Part shown: in pieces, positions 1-7,992 of the stretch | How the letters are laid out: every line of letters begins with the position of its first letter | Numbering within the stretch: the stretch's first letter is position 1 | Source of the DNA: Chromatiales bacterium | GTDB taxonomy: Bacteria > Pseudomonadota > Gammaproteobacteria > UBA6429 | Direction: 5' to 3' | Assembly: GCA_027076405.1 (NCBI GenBank) | Contig: JALTJN010000401.1 | Coordinates: 1-64,000, forward strand | Length of the DNA: 64,000 nt | Notes under the pieces: generated by a model | Database searches by the model: none | Told to the model about the DNA's origin: nothing | What the model saw: the letters and a program-made list of their open reading frames with translations, nothing else | Program-made: the position numbers and the translations under genes

Positions 1-212
1 TCAGATTTTAAACCGGGTACATCGTGTAACATGAGCACATCACCTGTTTCGCCAGAGATATCTCCGCGACGAAGTACCTTGCTAATAAAGCCATTTGATA
101 GAGAATCGAGCTGCTGGGCAGAAGCCGTTAGCTTTCGTTTATCGGTCACACCGACCACAAGGCAGGGAGATTTAATGGTTTCAAGGTTGATGGTTTTGAC
201 GCTGATTTCCAT
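1..212 (-). CDS. pepA: Leucyl aminopeptidase, N-terminal part (cut by window edge)
   Basis: The minus strand reads an open frame from ATG at 212 to the window edge, about 70 codons, beginning MEISVKTINLETIKSP. It continues with VVGVTDKRKL, FISKVLRRGDISGETGD and MLHDVP, the pattern of the non-catalytic N-terminal domain of PepA, the hexameric di-metal cytosolic aminopeptidase. The catalytic domain lies outside the window. Divergent placement next to lptF-lptG is the usual gammaproteobacterial order and supports the call. The opposite-strand frame over this stretch is a shadow. Confidence 0.9.
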   Translation of the reverse strand, partial: MEISVKTINLETIKSPCLVVGVTDKRKLTASAQQLDSLSNGFISKVLRRGDISGETGDVLMLHDVPGLKS

Positions 213-328
213 ACGGGATTCCTGTAAGCTTAAATAAAGAGTTGACCATTAGCTTACTCGATATGATGGCGGGTTTCAGCACCTTGGCAGAGAAATTAGT
301 ACACCTTTAGCGAATTTTAAAACAACAA

Positions 329-1420
329 ATGATCATTGCGCGTTATTTAATAAAAGAAATTGCACAAACACTGTTTGGTGTTTCACTGGTGCTGATGCTG
401 GTTGGTTTAAGTGGACAGTTAGTTGGTGTATTTTCTGATGTTGCTGCGGGCACCTTGAGCGTAAGTACGGTTATGGTTGTTCTCGGACTTAAATCTCTAA
501 GTATGTTAATGGTGATTTTGCCTTTGTCTCTTTATCTTGCCGTGTTGATGACATTGAGTCGTTTTTATCAAAATAATGAAATGACAGCACTTTCTGCAAG
601 TGGAGTCAGCCAGATTTATATTGTGCAAGTGGTGCTAAGTTTTGCCTTTTTGTTTTCTATTCTGATTGGTATTTTTTCTTTTCAAATTATTCCCTGGACG
701 AATGGTTTACAACAGGAGATTACTCTAAAAACAGAAAATGCATCCGAGCTCGAAGGCATGAGCGCAGGACGTTTTCGGGAAGTCTCTGCCGGTGTTGGAG
801 TAATGTATGTTGAAGGTTTGAATGATGAGCATACACAAATGCAAGGCGTGTTTTTACAGCAACGTTTAAAAAATAATGCAGAGTTAGTTATACGGGCGAA
901 TAAAGGGCATCGTAAAATTGATGATAAAACCGGTGACCGTTTTATGGTGCTGGAAGACGGAGTACGTTATCAGAAATCCCCCGACCAGCTCGACTATACA
1001 ATGATTGAGTTCGAGCAGCATGGAGTACGTATTCATGAAAAATCTTCGGCGGTAATACAGAAAAAACATATTGCGATACCGACTTTAGAACTCCTTAAAA
1101 AAGACGGGCTTATTTATAAAGCTGAATTTCATTCACGGCTTGCACCTATTATTTTAGCGTTACTGCTTTCTGCACTTGCGGTTCCCCTGAGTCAAACATC
1201 ACCCCGGCAGGGGAGTTATTTACGTCTGGGCTTAGGCTTGCTGGTCTATATTGTTGTGACGAATTTGATTAGTTTAGGTAAAACATGGATAGCTCAGGGT
1301 AAAGTACCTTCTATTGTGGGTTTATGGTGGGTGCATGCTATTTTATTATTTTTTGTTATCTTTTTATTAATGCATCAATTTGGTTTTCGTTATTTGTTTT
1401 CCAGGGATGCTCATAAATGA
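329..1420 (+). CDS. lptF: LPS export ABC transporter permease LptF
   Basis: This 363-residue inner-membrane protein is one of the two permease subunits of the LptB2FG complex that extracts lipopolysaccharide and hands it to the LptC/LptA bridge. It starts MIIARYLIKEIAQTLFGV, as LptF proteins do. Hydrophobic segments lie near residues 12-35, 50-75 and 95-120, a periplasmic beta-jellyroll region covers about 125-260, and three more membrane segments lie at about 270-355. Length matches the family. Its stop overlaps the lptG start (ATGA, 1417-1420), so the two are translationally coupled. No strong ribosome binding site is visible before the ATG. Confidence 0.95.
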   Translation: MIIARYLIKEIAQTLFGVSLVLMLVGLSGQLVGVFSDVAAGTLSVSTVMVVLGLKSLSMLMVILPLSLYLAVLMTLSRFYQNNEMTALSASGVSQIYIVQVVLSFAFLFSILIGIFSFQIIPWTNGLQQEITLKTENASELEGMSAGRFREVSAGVGVMYVEGLNDEHTQMQGVFLQQRLKNNAELVIRANKGHRKIDDKTGDRFMVLEDGVRYQKSPDQLDYTMIEFEQHGVRIHEKSSAVIQKKHIAIPTLELLKKDGLIYKAEFHSRLAPIILALLLSALAVPLSQTSPRQGSYLRLGLGLLVYIVVTNLISLGKTWIAQGKVPSIVGLWWVHAILLFFVIFLLMHQFGFRYLFSRDAHK

Positions 1421-2481
1421 ATATTCTGGATCGCTATATCGGTCAGGCAGTCATTACCGGTGTTGCCACGGTGTTAACCGTTTTTATTGTTTTATATGAG
1501 TTGTTTGCTTTTGCCGGGGAAGCAGGCCAAATAGGTCGGGCTGATTATACTCTTTGGTCAGCGATTCTTTATTCACTGCTACTTGTTCCTCAGCATATTT
1601 ATGAATTATTTCCTCTCTCAATGTTGCTGGGCACAATGCTGGGATTAGGCTGGTTGGCAAACCATAATGAACTGGTTGTTATTCGTATGGCGGGGGTTTC
1701 CCTGTTGCGTATTGTTGGCGCAATAATGAAAACAGCTGTAATGTTAATGCTCTTGGCCATGGTGATCGGTGAAGGTATTGCACCACCGTTGCACCAATAC
1801 GCCGGTGAAATGCAGATTAAAGCATTACATCAAAATATTAATATGAATACTGACTATGGTTTATGGGCTCGAGACGGTGAAACTTATATCAATGTTAATC
1901 GTGTAGAAAATGATGGACGGCTTATTGGTATTACTTTGTATCAATTTTCAAAAAGCAATTTTATTCAACGACGAATAGAAGCAAAACAAGCGACTTATGA
2001 TGGTGAGCAATGGAATTTAAAATCGGTTAAGGATACCGTTTATAAAACAGATTCATTTGTACTTAAAACAGTCGATGAAATGAAATGGAAAACACTGCTT
2101 GATTTAGACATGGTTAAAATTGTTGCTATACCTCCGGACCTTTTATCTGTCTGGAAATTAAACGGTTATATCAATTACTTAAAGAATAACGAACTGGAAT
2201 ATGCTAAATATGAACTAGTGTACTGGACAAAATTATTTTCGCCTTTCACTATTCTTGCAATGGTTTTATTAGCTGTACCTTTTGTTTTTGCATCAAACAG
2301 ACACATCTCTATCGGCAAACAAATTTTGCTGGGTTTTTTGGTGGGGATTACTTTTTATATGATCAGTCGTTTAAGTGGTCAGATGGGACTGGTTTATGGT
2401 GTACCGGCAGTTATAAGTGCATTACTACCTAACTTACTGGTTATTGCTTTATCAGTCTGGAGTTATCGAAAAATCAGATAA
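1417..2481 (+). CDS. lptG: LPS export ABC transporter permease LptG
   Basis: This is the second permease subunit of LptB2FG, 354 residues. The N-terminus MNILDRYIGQAVITGV is typical of LptG. Membrane segments flank a central periplasmic domain at about residues 130-260 that would pair with LptF, LptC and LptA. The start overlaps the lptF stop by four bases, so the two permeases should be made in equal amounts. The gene ends 19 bases before the convergent RDD-family gene, with no obvious terminator between them. Confidence 0.95.
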   Translation: MNILDRYIGQAVITGVATVLTVFIVLYELFAFAGEAGQIGRADYTLWSAILYSLLLVPQHIYELFPLSMLLGTMLGLGWLANHNELVVIRMAGVSLLRIVGAIMKTAVMLMLLAMVIGEGIAPPLHQYAGEMQIKALHQNINMNTDYGLWARDGETYINVNRVENDGRLIGITLYQFSKSNFIQRRIEAKQATYDGEQWNLKSVKDTVYKTDSFVLKTVDEMKWKTLLDLDMVKIVAIPPDLLSVWKLNGYINYLKNNELEYAKYELVYWTKLFSPFTILAMVLLAVPFVFASNRHISIGKQILLGFLVGITFYMISRLSGQMGLVYGVPAVISALLPNLLVIALSVWSYRKIR

Positions 2482-2500
2482 GAAAATATTTTATTGAATG

Positions 2501-3004
2501 CTATTTTTTATTTTCCAGTGTAATAATTTGAGTACCACTTAACTTATCCCGCCAGTTGCCACTTCTACTATTCAATAAAACCCAAATACAACCTGCAAGA
2601 GCAAAAGCCCATCCGGGAATAGATGTGATAGTTTGTGAAAACTCAGGTTTTATCCAGAATATAAGGCCAATAATAAATAATAACCAGGCCGGTAAAGCTG
2701 TAATGAGTCGTATAAATGTTTGTTGCCAACTCACTGTTTTCCCATCCATCGTGACTAACTTTTGTTGCCAGGCTCGCATGCCAAGAGTTTGTCCGCCGTG
2801 AGTCCAGAACCAGCCATAGAATAAATAAATAACAGCAAATAAATAGAGAGACATAAATATATTGTTACCGGATTCAACTTCACCTTTTGTAAAAGGCATA
2901 GTGATTGCGGTGGCAATAAAAATACAGGCAAGTACAAGAAAGCCGTCATAAAGGGCGGTAAGTAAGCGCTTAAAAAGAGTCGGGTGCTGCATAGATAAAT
3001 TCAC
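2501..3004 (-). CDS. RDD family membrane protein
   Basis: A 167-residue protein with four hydrophobic segments. The RDD signature is recognisable: LLTALYDGFLVL near the N-terminus supplies the conserved Arg/Asp region, and GGQTLGMRAWQQKLV is the typical cytoplasmic loop. RDD proteins are poorly characterised; some are linked to Na+/H+ exchange or solute transport, but nothing here fixes a substrate. The gene is convergent with lptG and divergent from the DUF2173 genes. Confidence 0.8.
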   Translation of the reverse strand: MNLSMQHPTLFKRLLTALYDGFLVLACIFIATAITMPFTKGEVESGNNIFMSLYLFAVIYLFYGWFWTHGGQTLGMRAWQQKLVTMDGKTVSWQQTFIRLITALPAWLLFIIGLIFWIKPEFSQTITSIPGWAFALAGCIWVLLNSRSGNWRDKLSGTQIITLENKK

Positions 3005-3081
3005 ATTATTGAACTATATAAGATGCATTATGTTGTTCATTAAATCAAATAATGTCAATGATATTTTTTGTTGCATTTATG

Positions 3082-3092
3082 TGCAGTATGCG
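3082..3092. promoter_or_regulatory. Weak match to the TGCATATTGCA motif found near tusA and soxX
   Basis: TGCAGTATGCG lies 81 bases before the first DUF2173 start. It matches the reverse complement of the tusA/soxX motif at 9 of 11 positions. On its own this could be chance; it is recorded because the downstream genes belong to a family common in sulfur oxidisers. Confidence 0.15.
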
Positions 3093-3173
3093 GTTAGCTA
3101 GGGGGAGAGTTACATTAATAATTATAATAAAAAAACGTTTATCACACTTAATATTTAAATAACGAGGTTGAGT

Positions 3174-3530
3174 ATGAGTATTGTTCCTGAACTTGCTGCT
3201 ATGGAAGGGGTGATTGCCGCAGGTGAATATTCTTATCGTGGCGATCGATTTACCTGTGAAGGTGAGATGAGTGATGACATGGCACGAATGGCATCCATTA
3301 TGTGTCGTTCAACCACTATGGCGGTTCATATGCAAATGGCTATGATAAAAAATCTTGGTCATAACTGCGGATGCATACCTTCACGTGGCTGGATTGTGAA
3401 TGGCGAAAATTTTAGTGTCTGTGTTATTGCCAATCATTTTTGTTTTATTCAAAATGAAAGTGCTTCACTTAATACCATTATGTCTTTTATGCGTGAGAAT
3501 GTGCCTAATCAAGAAGGCGAGTTAGTCTAA
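3174..3530 (+). CDS. DUF2173 (roadblock/LC7-like) protein 1, Cys-rich
   Basis: A 118-residue cytosolic protein of the DUF2173 family. The hallmarks are AMEGVIAAGEYSYRGD at the N-terminus, a central Met-rich helix, and SRGWIVNGENFSVCVIANH near the C-terminus. The frame stays open to a TTG at 3168, but ATG 3174 is preferred because ACGAGG ends six bases before it. It is the most Cys-rich of three tandem paralogues, with Cys in IMCRST, NCGCIPS, VCVI and HFCF, which could bind metal or persulfide sulfur (inference). The family is common in sulfur oxidisers, but no biochemical function is known to me. Confidence 0.75.
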   Translation: MSIVPELAAMEGVIAAGEYSYRGDRFTCEGEMSDDMARMASIMCRSTTMAVHMQMAMIKNLGHNCGCIPSRGWIVNGENFSVCVIANHFCFIQNESASLNTIMSFMRENVPNQEGELV

Positions 3531-3557
3531 ATAATAAAAAAAATTCCGGAGAAAATA

Positions 3558-3896
3558 ATGTCAGACTTAAATAAATTAATGGCTGTCGAGGGTGCCGTCG
3601 GTGCATTTAAATTTAGCAGTAAAGGTGAGCTTATTGAAAGTAAAATTGCTGAGGGTTCAGAATTGAATAATCAAATTCTGGATTTATTATGTCATGTTTG
3701 TATTGCCAATATGTCCATCGCGACCATGCAGGCTCGTGGTTGGGAAAATATGACAGGAATGAAAGGTTTTTATCCGATTAAAGGTTTTACAATGGTAGGG
3801 TTTGAATGGACAGTGATTGTTAATGAAGAGTTTGGGGTTGTTGTACCAAATGGTCAGGTTGATTATGAAGCTGCTCATGCAGCATTAGCCAGCTAA
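3558..3896 (+). CDS. DUF2173 (roadblock/LC7-like) protein 2
   Basis: This 112-residue paralogue follows 27 bases after the first, with TCCGGAG as ribosome binding site. It keeps the family pattern: LMAVEGAVGAFKFSSKGEL, a central Cys/Met helix (LLCHVCIANMS), then GFYPIKGFTMVGFEWTVIVNEEFG. It has only two Cys, so it is not simply a copy of its upstream neighbour. The fold resembles the roadblock/LC7 alpha-beta sandwich, which usually dimerises, so hetero-oligomers among the three products are plausible but unproven. Confidence 0.75.
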   Translation: MSDLNKLMAVEGAVGAFKFSSKGELIESKIAEGSELNNQILDLLCHVCIANMSIATMQARGWENMTGMKGFYPIKGFTMVGFEWTVIVNEEFGVVVPNGQVDYEAAHAALAS

Positions 3897-3909
3897 CAGG
3901 AGATAGTCA

Positions 3910-4239
3910 ATGATTAAACGATTATTAGCTGTTGATGGTGTTATTGCAATTTGTCACTTCCGTGATGATGGTGCACTGGTTGAAGGTTATGGTATGCCTG
4001 ATGAAATGCTGGCAGGTTTTGCTAACTTTGCTCACGACTATAAACGACTGGTTCAGGGAAATGCCGATCAACTTTCGATGTTTACCCAAATGAATGGCTG
4101 GACACCACCGGGCGGTTGGGTTGTTGAGGGTGATGGTGTGGCTGTTGCCAGTATTGGTAATGTTGCCTGTTTAATGAATACAGAAGAAGCTTCAAAAAAT
4201 GAGGTGATGAAAGAGTTGAAAGAAACATCGAATTGGTAG
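3910..4239 (+). CDS. DUF2173 (roadblock/LC7-like) protein 3
   Basis: The third paralogue has 109 residues and begins 13 bases after the second gene; CAGGAG lies about ten bases before its ATG. Family features are RLLAVDGVIAICHFRDDGALVEGYG and MNGWTPPGGWVVEGDGVAVASIGNVACLM. The three genes share strand and tight spacing and almost certainly form one transcript. Sequence divergence between the copies shows the triplication is old rather than recent. Confidence 0.78.
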   Translation: MIKRLLAVDGVIAICHFRDDGALVEGYGMPDEMLAGFANFAHDYKRLVQGNADQLSMFTQMNGWTPPGGWVVEGDGVAVASIGNVACLMNTEEASKNEVMKELKETSNW

Positions 4240-4369
4240 AGGCTTCGCTCTGGTGAGATTTTACTTGAAAATAAAAATTAATTCGATATTGTTAATGCTC
4301 TACATAGATATAGGGTTTGGTGTAGAAAACTAATAATTCTTAACTACAATTTATTACTTAGGAACTACT

Positions 4370-5116
4370 GTGAAAAAGAAGACAATCAATGTTTCTTTCA
4401 ACTTAAATATTAGTAAAGATTCTTTAGTGGCAATATTGCTAGCTATCGCATTATTCTTTTTATTATTTGATGCTTTGCAATTTGTTTATAGTGATTCAAT
4501 TTCACGGAAATTGGGTAAAATAATAGACATAACATCGGAGGGAAATTTACCTACTCTATTTTCCAGCTTGCTGGCAATTATGGCGGGTGTAACCTCATAT
4601 ACTATCTCTAAAGAGTATGATTTTATTCGCTCACGTAAAAATAAAGTTTCATGGTTATTGATTGCTGTTTTCTTTATTTATCTGGGAGTTGACGATTCAT
4701 CACAAATACATGAAAGTATCGCAACTGCTTTGACAGATAACTTGCAAAATACAAACAGTGGTAGTTGGTTTTCGACATCTTTTCTTAGTTTTGAAAGTTA
4801 CTATTGGCAATTATTATATCTCCCCGTTTTTTCTGTATTCGGCCTTTATATGTTGGCTTACCTTAGAAAAGAATTTTATGAGTCTAAAATTTTTATGACT
4901 TTTGTGATGGGGATAGCGTGTTATATCGTTGCTGTTATTCTTGATTATATTGATGGTGTTCCTGCATATTATGATTTATTGATTAATGATTCTTTTAGTT
5001 TTTCAGAGCTTCAGCATACTGCCAGAGCTTTAGAGGAGTATCTTGAAATGGTAGGTAACAGCCTCATTTTGATTGCATTTTTATCTCACACTTCAAATCT
5101 TCAAAGAAAAAATTAA
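4370..5116 (+). CDS. Multi-pass membrane protein of unknown function
   Basis: A 248-residue protein starting with GTG and preceded by TTAGGA. I do not recognise the family. About six hydrophobic segments are visible, near residues 20-40, 57-78, 92-110, 140-163, 172-194 and 222-240. Acidic residues and His sit in or next to several of them (GVDDSSQIHE, LDYIDG, ALEEYLEMVGN), which suggests a buried polar or metal site rather than a simple anchor. It lies 130 bases after the DUF2173 genes and ends at a strong bidirectional terminator, so it may be co-transcribed with them or be a single gene. Confidence 0.6.
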   Translation: MKKKTINVSFNLNISKDSLVAILLAIALFFLLFDALQFVYSDSISRKLGKIIDITSEGNLPTLFSSLLAIMAGVTSYTISKEYDFIRSRKNKVSWLLIAVFFIYLGVDDSSQIHESIATALTDNLQNTNSGSWFSTSFLSFESYYWQLLYLPVFSVFGLYMLAYLRKEFYESKIFMTFVMGIACYIVAVILDYIDGVPAYYDLLINDSFSFSELQHTARALEEYLEMVGNSLILIAFLSHTSNLQRKN

Positions 5117-5120
5117 ATAA

Positions 5121-5147
5121 AAAAACGGGAGAAACTCCCGCTTTTTT
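5121..5147. terminator. Bidirectional rho-independent terminator
   Basis: CGGGAG (5126-5131) and CTCCCG (5135-5140) pair around an AAA loop, with an A-run before and a T-run after. It sits between the convergent membrane-protein and pseudopilin genes and can serve both strands. Confidence 0.85.
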
Positions 5148-5169
5148 ATTGGTGACACAATGGCTTTAT

Positions 5170-6060
5170 TTAATTACATATAACCGAGCGACGTGAAATA
5201 CGGCCTACTTTTGTAACTGTAATTAACGACCCCTTTTCTCCTGAACGACCAGAGTCACATATCAACATTTGATTAGGTGCGATATCTCCAGTTAATCCAC
5301 CGCCAGTACATGTTGCTGTAGGTGAGGTAGAGGTTGATGAGCCATGTGAGCCAGAGGAAGAAGAATCATCAGAAGAATGCGAGCTACCAGATGAACCTGA
5401 CGATCCTGAGTCTGGTGCCGTGCATGTTGGTACATTATTGCTGCCAGAAGAGCCGTGGCTCCCAGAAGAGCCGTGGCTGCCAGAAGAACCGTGGCTCCCA
5501 GAAGAGCCATGACTCCCTGAAGCACTTTCATCTGCATATGCTGTAGAGATTGGCAACATAGCCATTACAACTTTTTCTAGCATGGTTGGCATTGTTGCAA
5601 TCATTTCACCCTTTAGACTATTAGTGTTAGCGCAGTTGGTACAGGAGGCAATTTGTCCATTGGGAGTATATTTAAATACAGTAGACAAAGATGTAATTGT
5701 TACACCAATATTGGCATCACCATGTACTAATAGGTATTTATCGGCGCCATCAACAATAGCATTGCTGTTTTCATCAGTAAAAACAATCCAGCCTTGACGC
5801 CAGCTGATGTTGTCACAAGATGAACCATTTGTGCTCCCACATATGGTAACAGTTTTTTGCTGTTTAACGGCCTCTGAACGAGTGAATGACAATGCCGCAA
5901 CAAGGTCGTTATTGGTTACAGAGAGACGGTTATTTTGTACGACACTTGTCATACCTGGCATCGCTATTAATATAAGTACTGAGAGCACGGAAAAGGTGAC
6001 TATCAACTCTATCAAAGTGAAGCCCCCAATATTTTTTGTTGACGGGTTTATGTTTCGCAT
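5170..6060 (-). CDS. FimT/GspH-type pseudopilin with Ser/Gly/His repeat insert
   Basis: A 296-residue type IV pilin-like protein. The prepilin peptidase site is GG|FTLIE after Gly13, with Glu at +5 (Glu18) and a hydrophobic helix to about residue 36. Residues 37-140 match the FimT/GspH core (NNDLVAALSFTRSEAV, WRQGWIVFTDENSN, YTPNGQIAS). The end of that core (MLICDSGRSGEKGSLITVTKVGRI, read in two parts) appears only after about residue 258. The intervening ~115 residues are foreign to the family: a hydrophobic stretch ending ISTAYADES, four to five SGSHGS units, and more Ser/Gly-rich sequence. No other pilus gene is nearby. The domain call is firm; the role of the insert is unknown. Confidence 0.8.
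   Translation of the reverse strand: MRNINPSTKNIGGFTLIELIVTFSVLSVLILIAMPGMTSVVQNNRLSVTNNDLVAALSFTRSEAVKQQKTVTICGSTNGSSCDNISWRQGWIVFTDENSNAIVDGADKYLLVHGDANIGVTITSLSTVFKYTPNGQIASCTNCANTNSLKGEMIATMPTMLEKVVMAMLPISTAYADESASGSHGSSGSHGSSGSHGSSGSHGSSGSNNVPTCTAPDSGSSGSSGSSHSSDDSSSSGSHGSSTSTSPTATCTGGGLTGDIAPNQMLICDSGRSGEKGSLITVTKVGRISRRSVICN
5443..5520 (-). repeat. 18-bp tandem repeats encoding SGSHGS
   Basis: About four imperfect 18-base units occur in the pseudopilin frame, with cores such as CTGCCAGAAGAGCCGTGG and CTCCCAGAAGAGCCGTGG on the plus strand. Units differ by single substitutions. Because 18 is a multiple of three, copy-number change would lengthen or shorten the protein without breaking the frame. 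Confidence 0.85.
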
Positions 6061-6542
6061 GGTTTAGCCCCTTACTAGTCATTGTTGGTGAAAATATTCA
6101 TAACATTAGACAGGTTCTCGTATTTCATATCAGCTGCTTAAGTTACGATATAGGGTAATATTTACCCCTTATTTCATGTACAACGCAGTTAAATTAGCTA
6201 AGTTTTAGAGGTTAATAATCAGCCTTTACCTTTAAATGAAAATTTAACCAATTTGTGATGCGCTTCACATAAAATGTTATTACCTACATTTTGTCGACCT
6301 TATATATTGTGACTTTAATTTTTATTTTAAAAAAGCATGTTGTTATTTTTTATGCTTCTATAGATTATTCTTATGTGATGAAAATAGTACTTAAGAAGCG
6401 GGATAAATCTAAATTGTATGGTGGGGTACTTTATTTGAGGCGTGGAAATGGTACTTACGAAATTAACTTGTTTTATCGAGCTGAAGTAAAAATAATCAAA
6501 AATTTCATTAATAGAGCACGACATTTCAGTGCTTTCCGACAG
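6061..6542. other. 482-bp non-coding region upstream of the pseudopilin
   Basis: No convincing gene is present. Short frames on both strands (6291-6563 plus, 6327-6524 minus) have no ribosome binding site or recognisable product. The region is very AT-rich and holds a near-perfect CRP-type site at 6254-6269. It probably contains the pseudopilin promoter, and the 3' end of the sigma-54 activator transcript near 6510-6542. Confidence 0.6.
6254..6269. promoter_or_regulatory. CRP/Vfr-type binding site
   Basis: The sequence is TGTGA, six bases, TCACA: an exact match to both consensus half-sites of CRP family regulators. AT-rich flanks fit the extended site. It lies about 195 bases upstream of the pseudopilin start, and no other gene start is close. 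Confidence 0.6.
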
Positions 6543-7841
6543 TTATTCAAGCTTACGATATAAGGTTCGCTCACTGATCCCTAATTTTTTTGCCAGTTCT
6601 AACTTATTATTAACTCGGTTAGCTGCCCATTCGAGATAACGTTTTTCAAGTTCTTTTAAAGTAATCAGCTCTGAAAAACAGGTTTTATTATCATTCTCGG
6701 TTAAATGTTTTTTACACTCATCCGGTAAATGTTGATACTCGATTTCATCATCATCCACCATCAGGGTTGCACGTTGAATAATATTACTGAGTTCCCGAAT
6801 ATTTCCCGGAAAGGGATATTGCTGTAAACATTCAATCGCCTCGTCAGAAATCGACATGTCAATCTCCGGATAAAAACGCTTGAGTAATGAATCGATAAGT
6901 AAGGGGATATCTTCAATGCGTTCTTTAAGTGAAGGTATGTGTAATGGAAATGCACTGATCCGATAGTAAAGATCATTTCTGAATTCACCATTATCAACCA
7001 TCATGCTTAAATTCTTATGACTGGCAGAAATTAAACGAAAATCAGTTTTTAAGGTCTCAATTCCACCAACACGCCGAAATGTCCCTGTTTCAATAAGTCG
7101 CAACAATTTTGTTTGTAGACTCAGAGAAATATCACCGGTTTCATCCAGGAATAAAGTGCCACCATTGGCTGCTTCGGCCAATCCTATTTTGCGTGTTTGT
7201 GCACCGGTAAAAGCCCCTTTTTCATGACCAAAGAGTTCACTTTCAAATAGGGATTCTGTTAAGCCGGAACAGTCGACTGCAACAAAAGGGCCTTTAGAAC
7301 GGGCGCTGGTATGATGAATGGCTTCTGCAATGAGTTCTTTACCTGTGCCGGATTCACCTTGCAATAATACACTTACATCACTACAGGCAACACGCTGAAC
7401 CATTTCTATAACCGTATTAAATGCGATTGATCTTCCCACCAGGCCGCTCGCTTTTGGATGGGTGCTGGCACATTTAACCGGTTTGGTACTTTCGATAAAA
7501 TATTTAATTTCGCCTTCATCATCATGAATGGGGGAAAGGTGAATATCAACATGTTCAGCCCCCGATTTTGTTTGGTGGATGTGTAACGAACGCTGTGCAG
7601 TATTACTTTCAAGACAGAGCTTTAACGGGCAGCTTTCACCTTCTTGATCACAGGGCTTTTTATAATGGTGAGAAATTTCATAACAGTGACTTTTATTATC
7701 AACTTTAAAATCGTGCAATTTTTCATATGCAGAATTGGCGGCAACTATGACATAGTCGCGATTAATAATAACGGACGGTTCAGTTCTGCTATTTAATAGT
7801 TGATTAACAAATTGATGATCTTTTAAATGTTTTTCTTTCAT
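6543..7841 (-). CDS. Sigma-54-dependent transcriptional activator with Cys-rich PAS domain
   Basis: A 432-residue enhancer-binding protein. An N-terminal PAS-like domain (about 10-120) carries four Cys in [12 protein letters not shown] and ESCPLKLC (Cys53, 64, 71, 76). The AAA+ domain (about 134-365) has Walker A GESGTGKE (162-169), the sigma-54 contact loop GAFTGA (209-214) and Walker B GGTLFLDE (227-234). A Fis-type helix-turn-helix ([14 protein letters not shown]) ends the protein. The divergent neighbour is sqr, whose upstream region has a -24/-12 promoter and two 14-base palindromes, so the regulator very likely controls sqr. The Cys cluster suggests sensing of redox state, sulfide or a metal cofactor (inference). 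Confidence 0.9.
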   Translation of the reverse strand: MKEKHLKDHQFVNQLLNSRTEPSVIINRDYVIVAANSAYEKLHDFKVDNKSHCYEISHHYKKPCDQEGESCPLKLCLESNTAQRSLHIHQTKSGAEHVDIHLSPIHDDEGEIKYFIESTKPVKCASTHPKASGLVGRSIAFNTVIEMVQRVACSDVSVLLQGESGTGKELIAEAIHHTSARSKGPFVAVDCSGLTESLFESELFGHEKGAFTGAQTRKIGLAEAANGGTLFLDETGDISLSLQTKLLRLIETGTFRRVGGIETLKTDFRLISASHKNLSMMVDNGEFRNDLYYRISAFPLHIPSLKERIEDIPLLIDSLLKRFYPEIDMSISDEAIECLQQYPFPGNIRELSNIIQRATLMVDDDEIEYQHLPDECKKHLTENDNKTCFSELITLKELEKRYLEWAANRVNNKLELAKKLGISERTLYRKLE

Positions 7842-7856
7842 TTACCGTATCCAGAC

Positions 7857-7901
7857 TGCCATTTATGACAAAACTATAGACGAGTATTGTCATTAATGAC
7901 A
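7857..7901. promoter_or_regulatory. Paired palindromic upstream activator sites for sqr
   Basis: TGCCATTTATGACA (7857-7870) and the perfect palindrome TGTCATTAATGACA (7888-7901) are near-copies 31 bases apart, about three helical turns. They lie roughly 100-150 bases upstream of the predicted sqr transcription start, the usual place for sigma-54 enhancers. They are also within 60 bases of the regulator's own start, so autoregulation is possible. A further half-site TGTCAT occurs at 7935. Confidence 0.65.
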
Positions 7902-7976
7902 GTAAAAAACATAAAATTATCCTTGGATTTTAAGTGTCATCTTATATCTTATTGATTTATATTAAGTTATTAGATG

Positions 7977-7992
7977 TGGTCTGAATATTGCT
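7977..7992 (+). promoter_or_regulatory. Sigma-54 (-24/-12) promoter of sqr
   Basis: TGGTCTGAATATTGCT has GG and GC separated by exactly ten bases, a TGG -24 element and a complete TTGC -12 element. Transcription would start near 8003, 41 bases before the chosen sqr ATG. The start codon choice and promoter position therefore support each other. Confidence 0.7.

Noticed and set aside
6291..6563. 90-codon plus-strand frame between pseudopilin and activator genes
   Set aside because: No ribosome binding site, no recognisable product, and its end runs into the activator gene on the other strand; the DNA looks non-coding.
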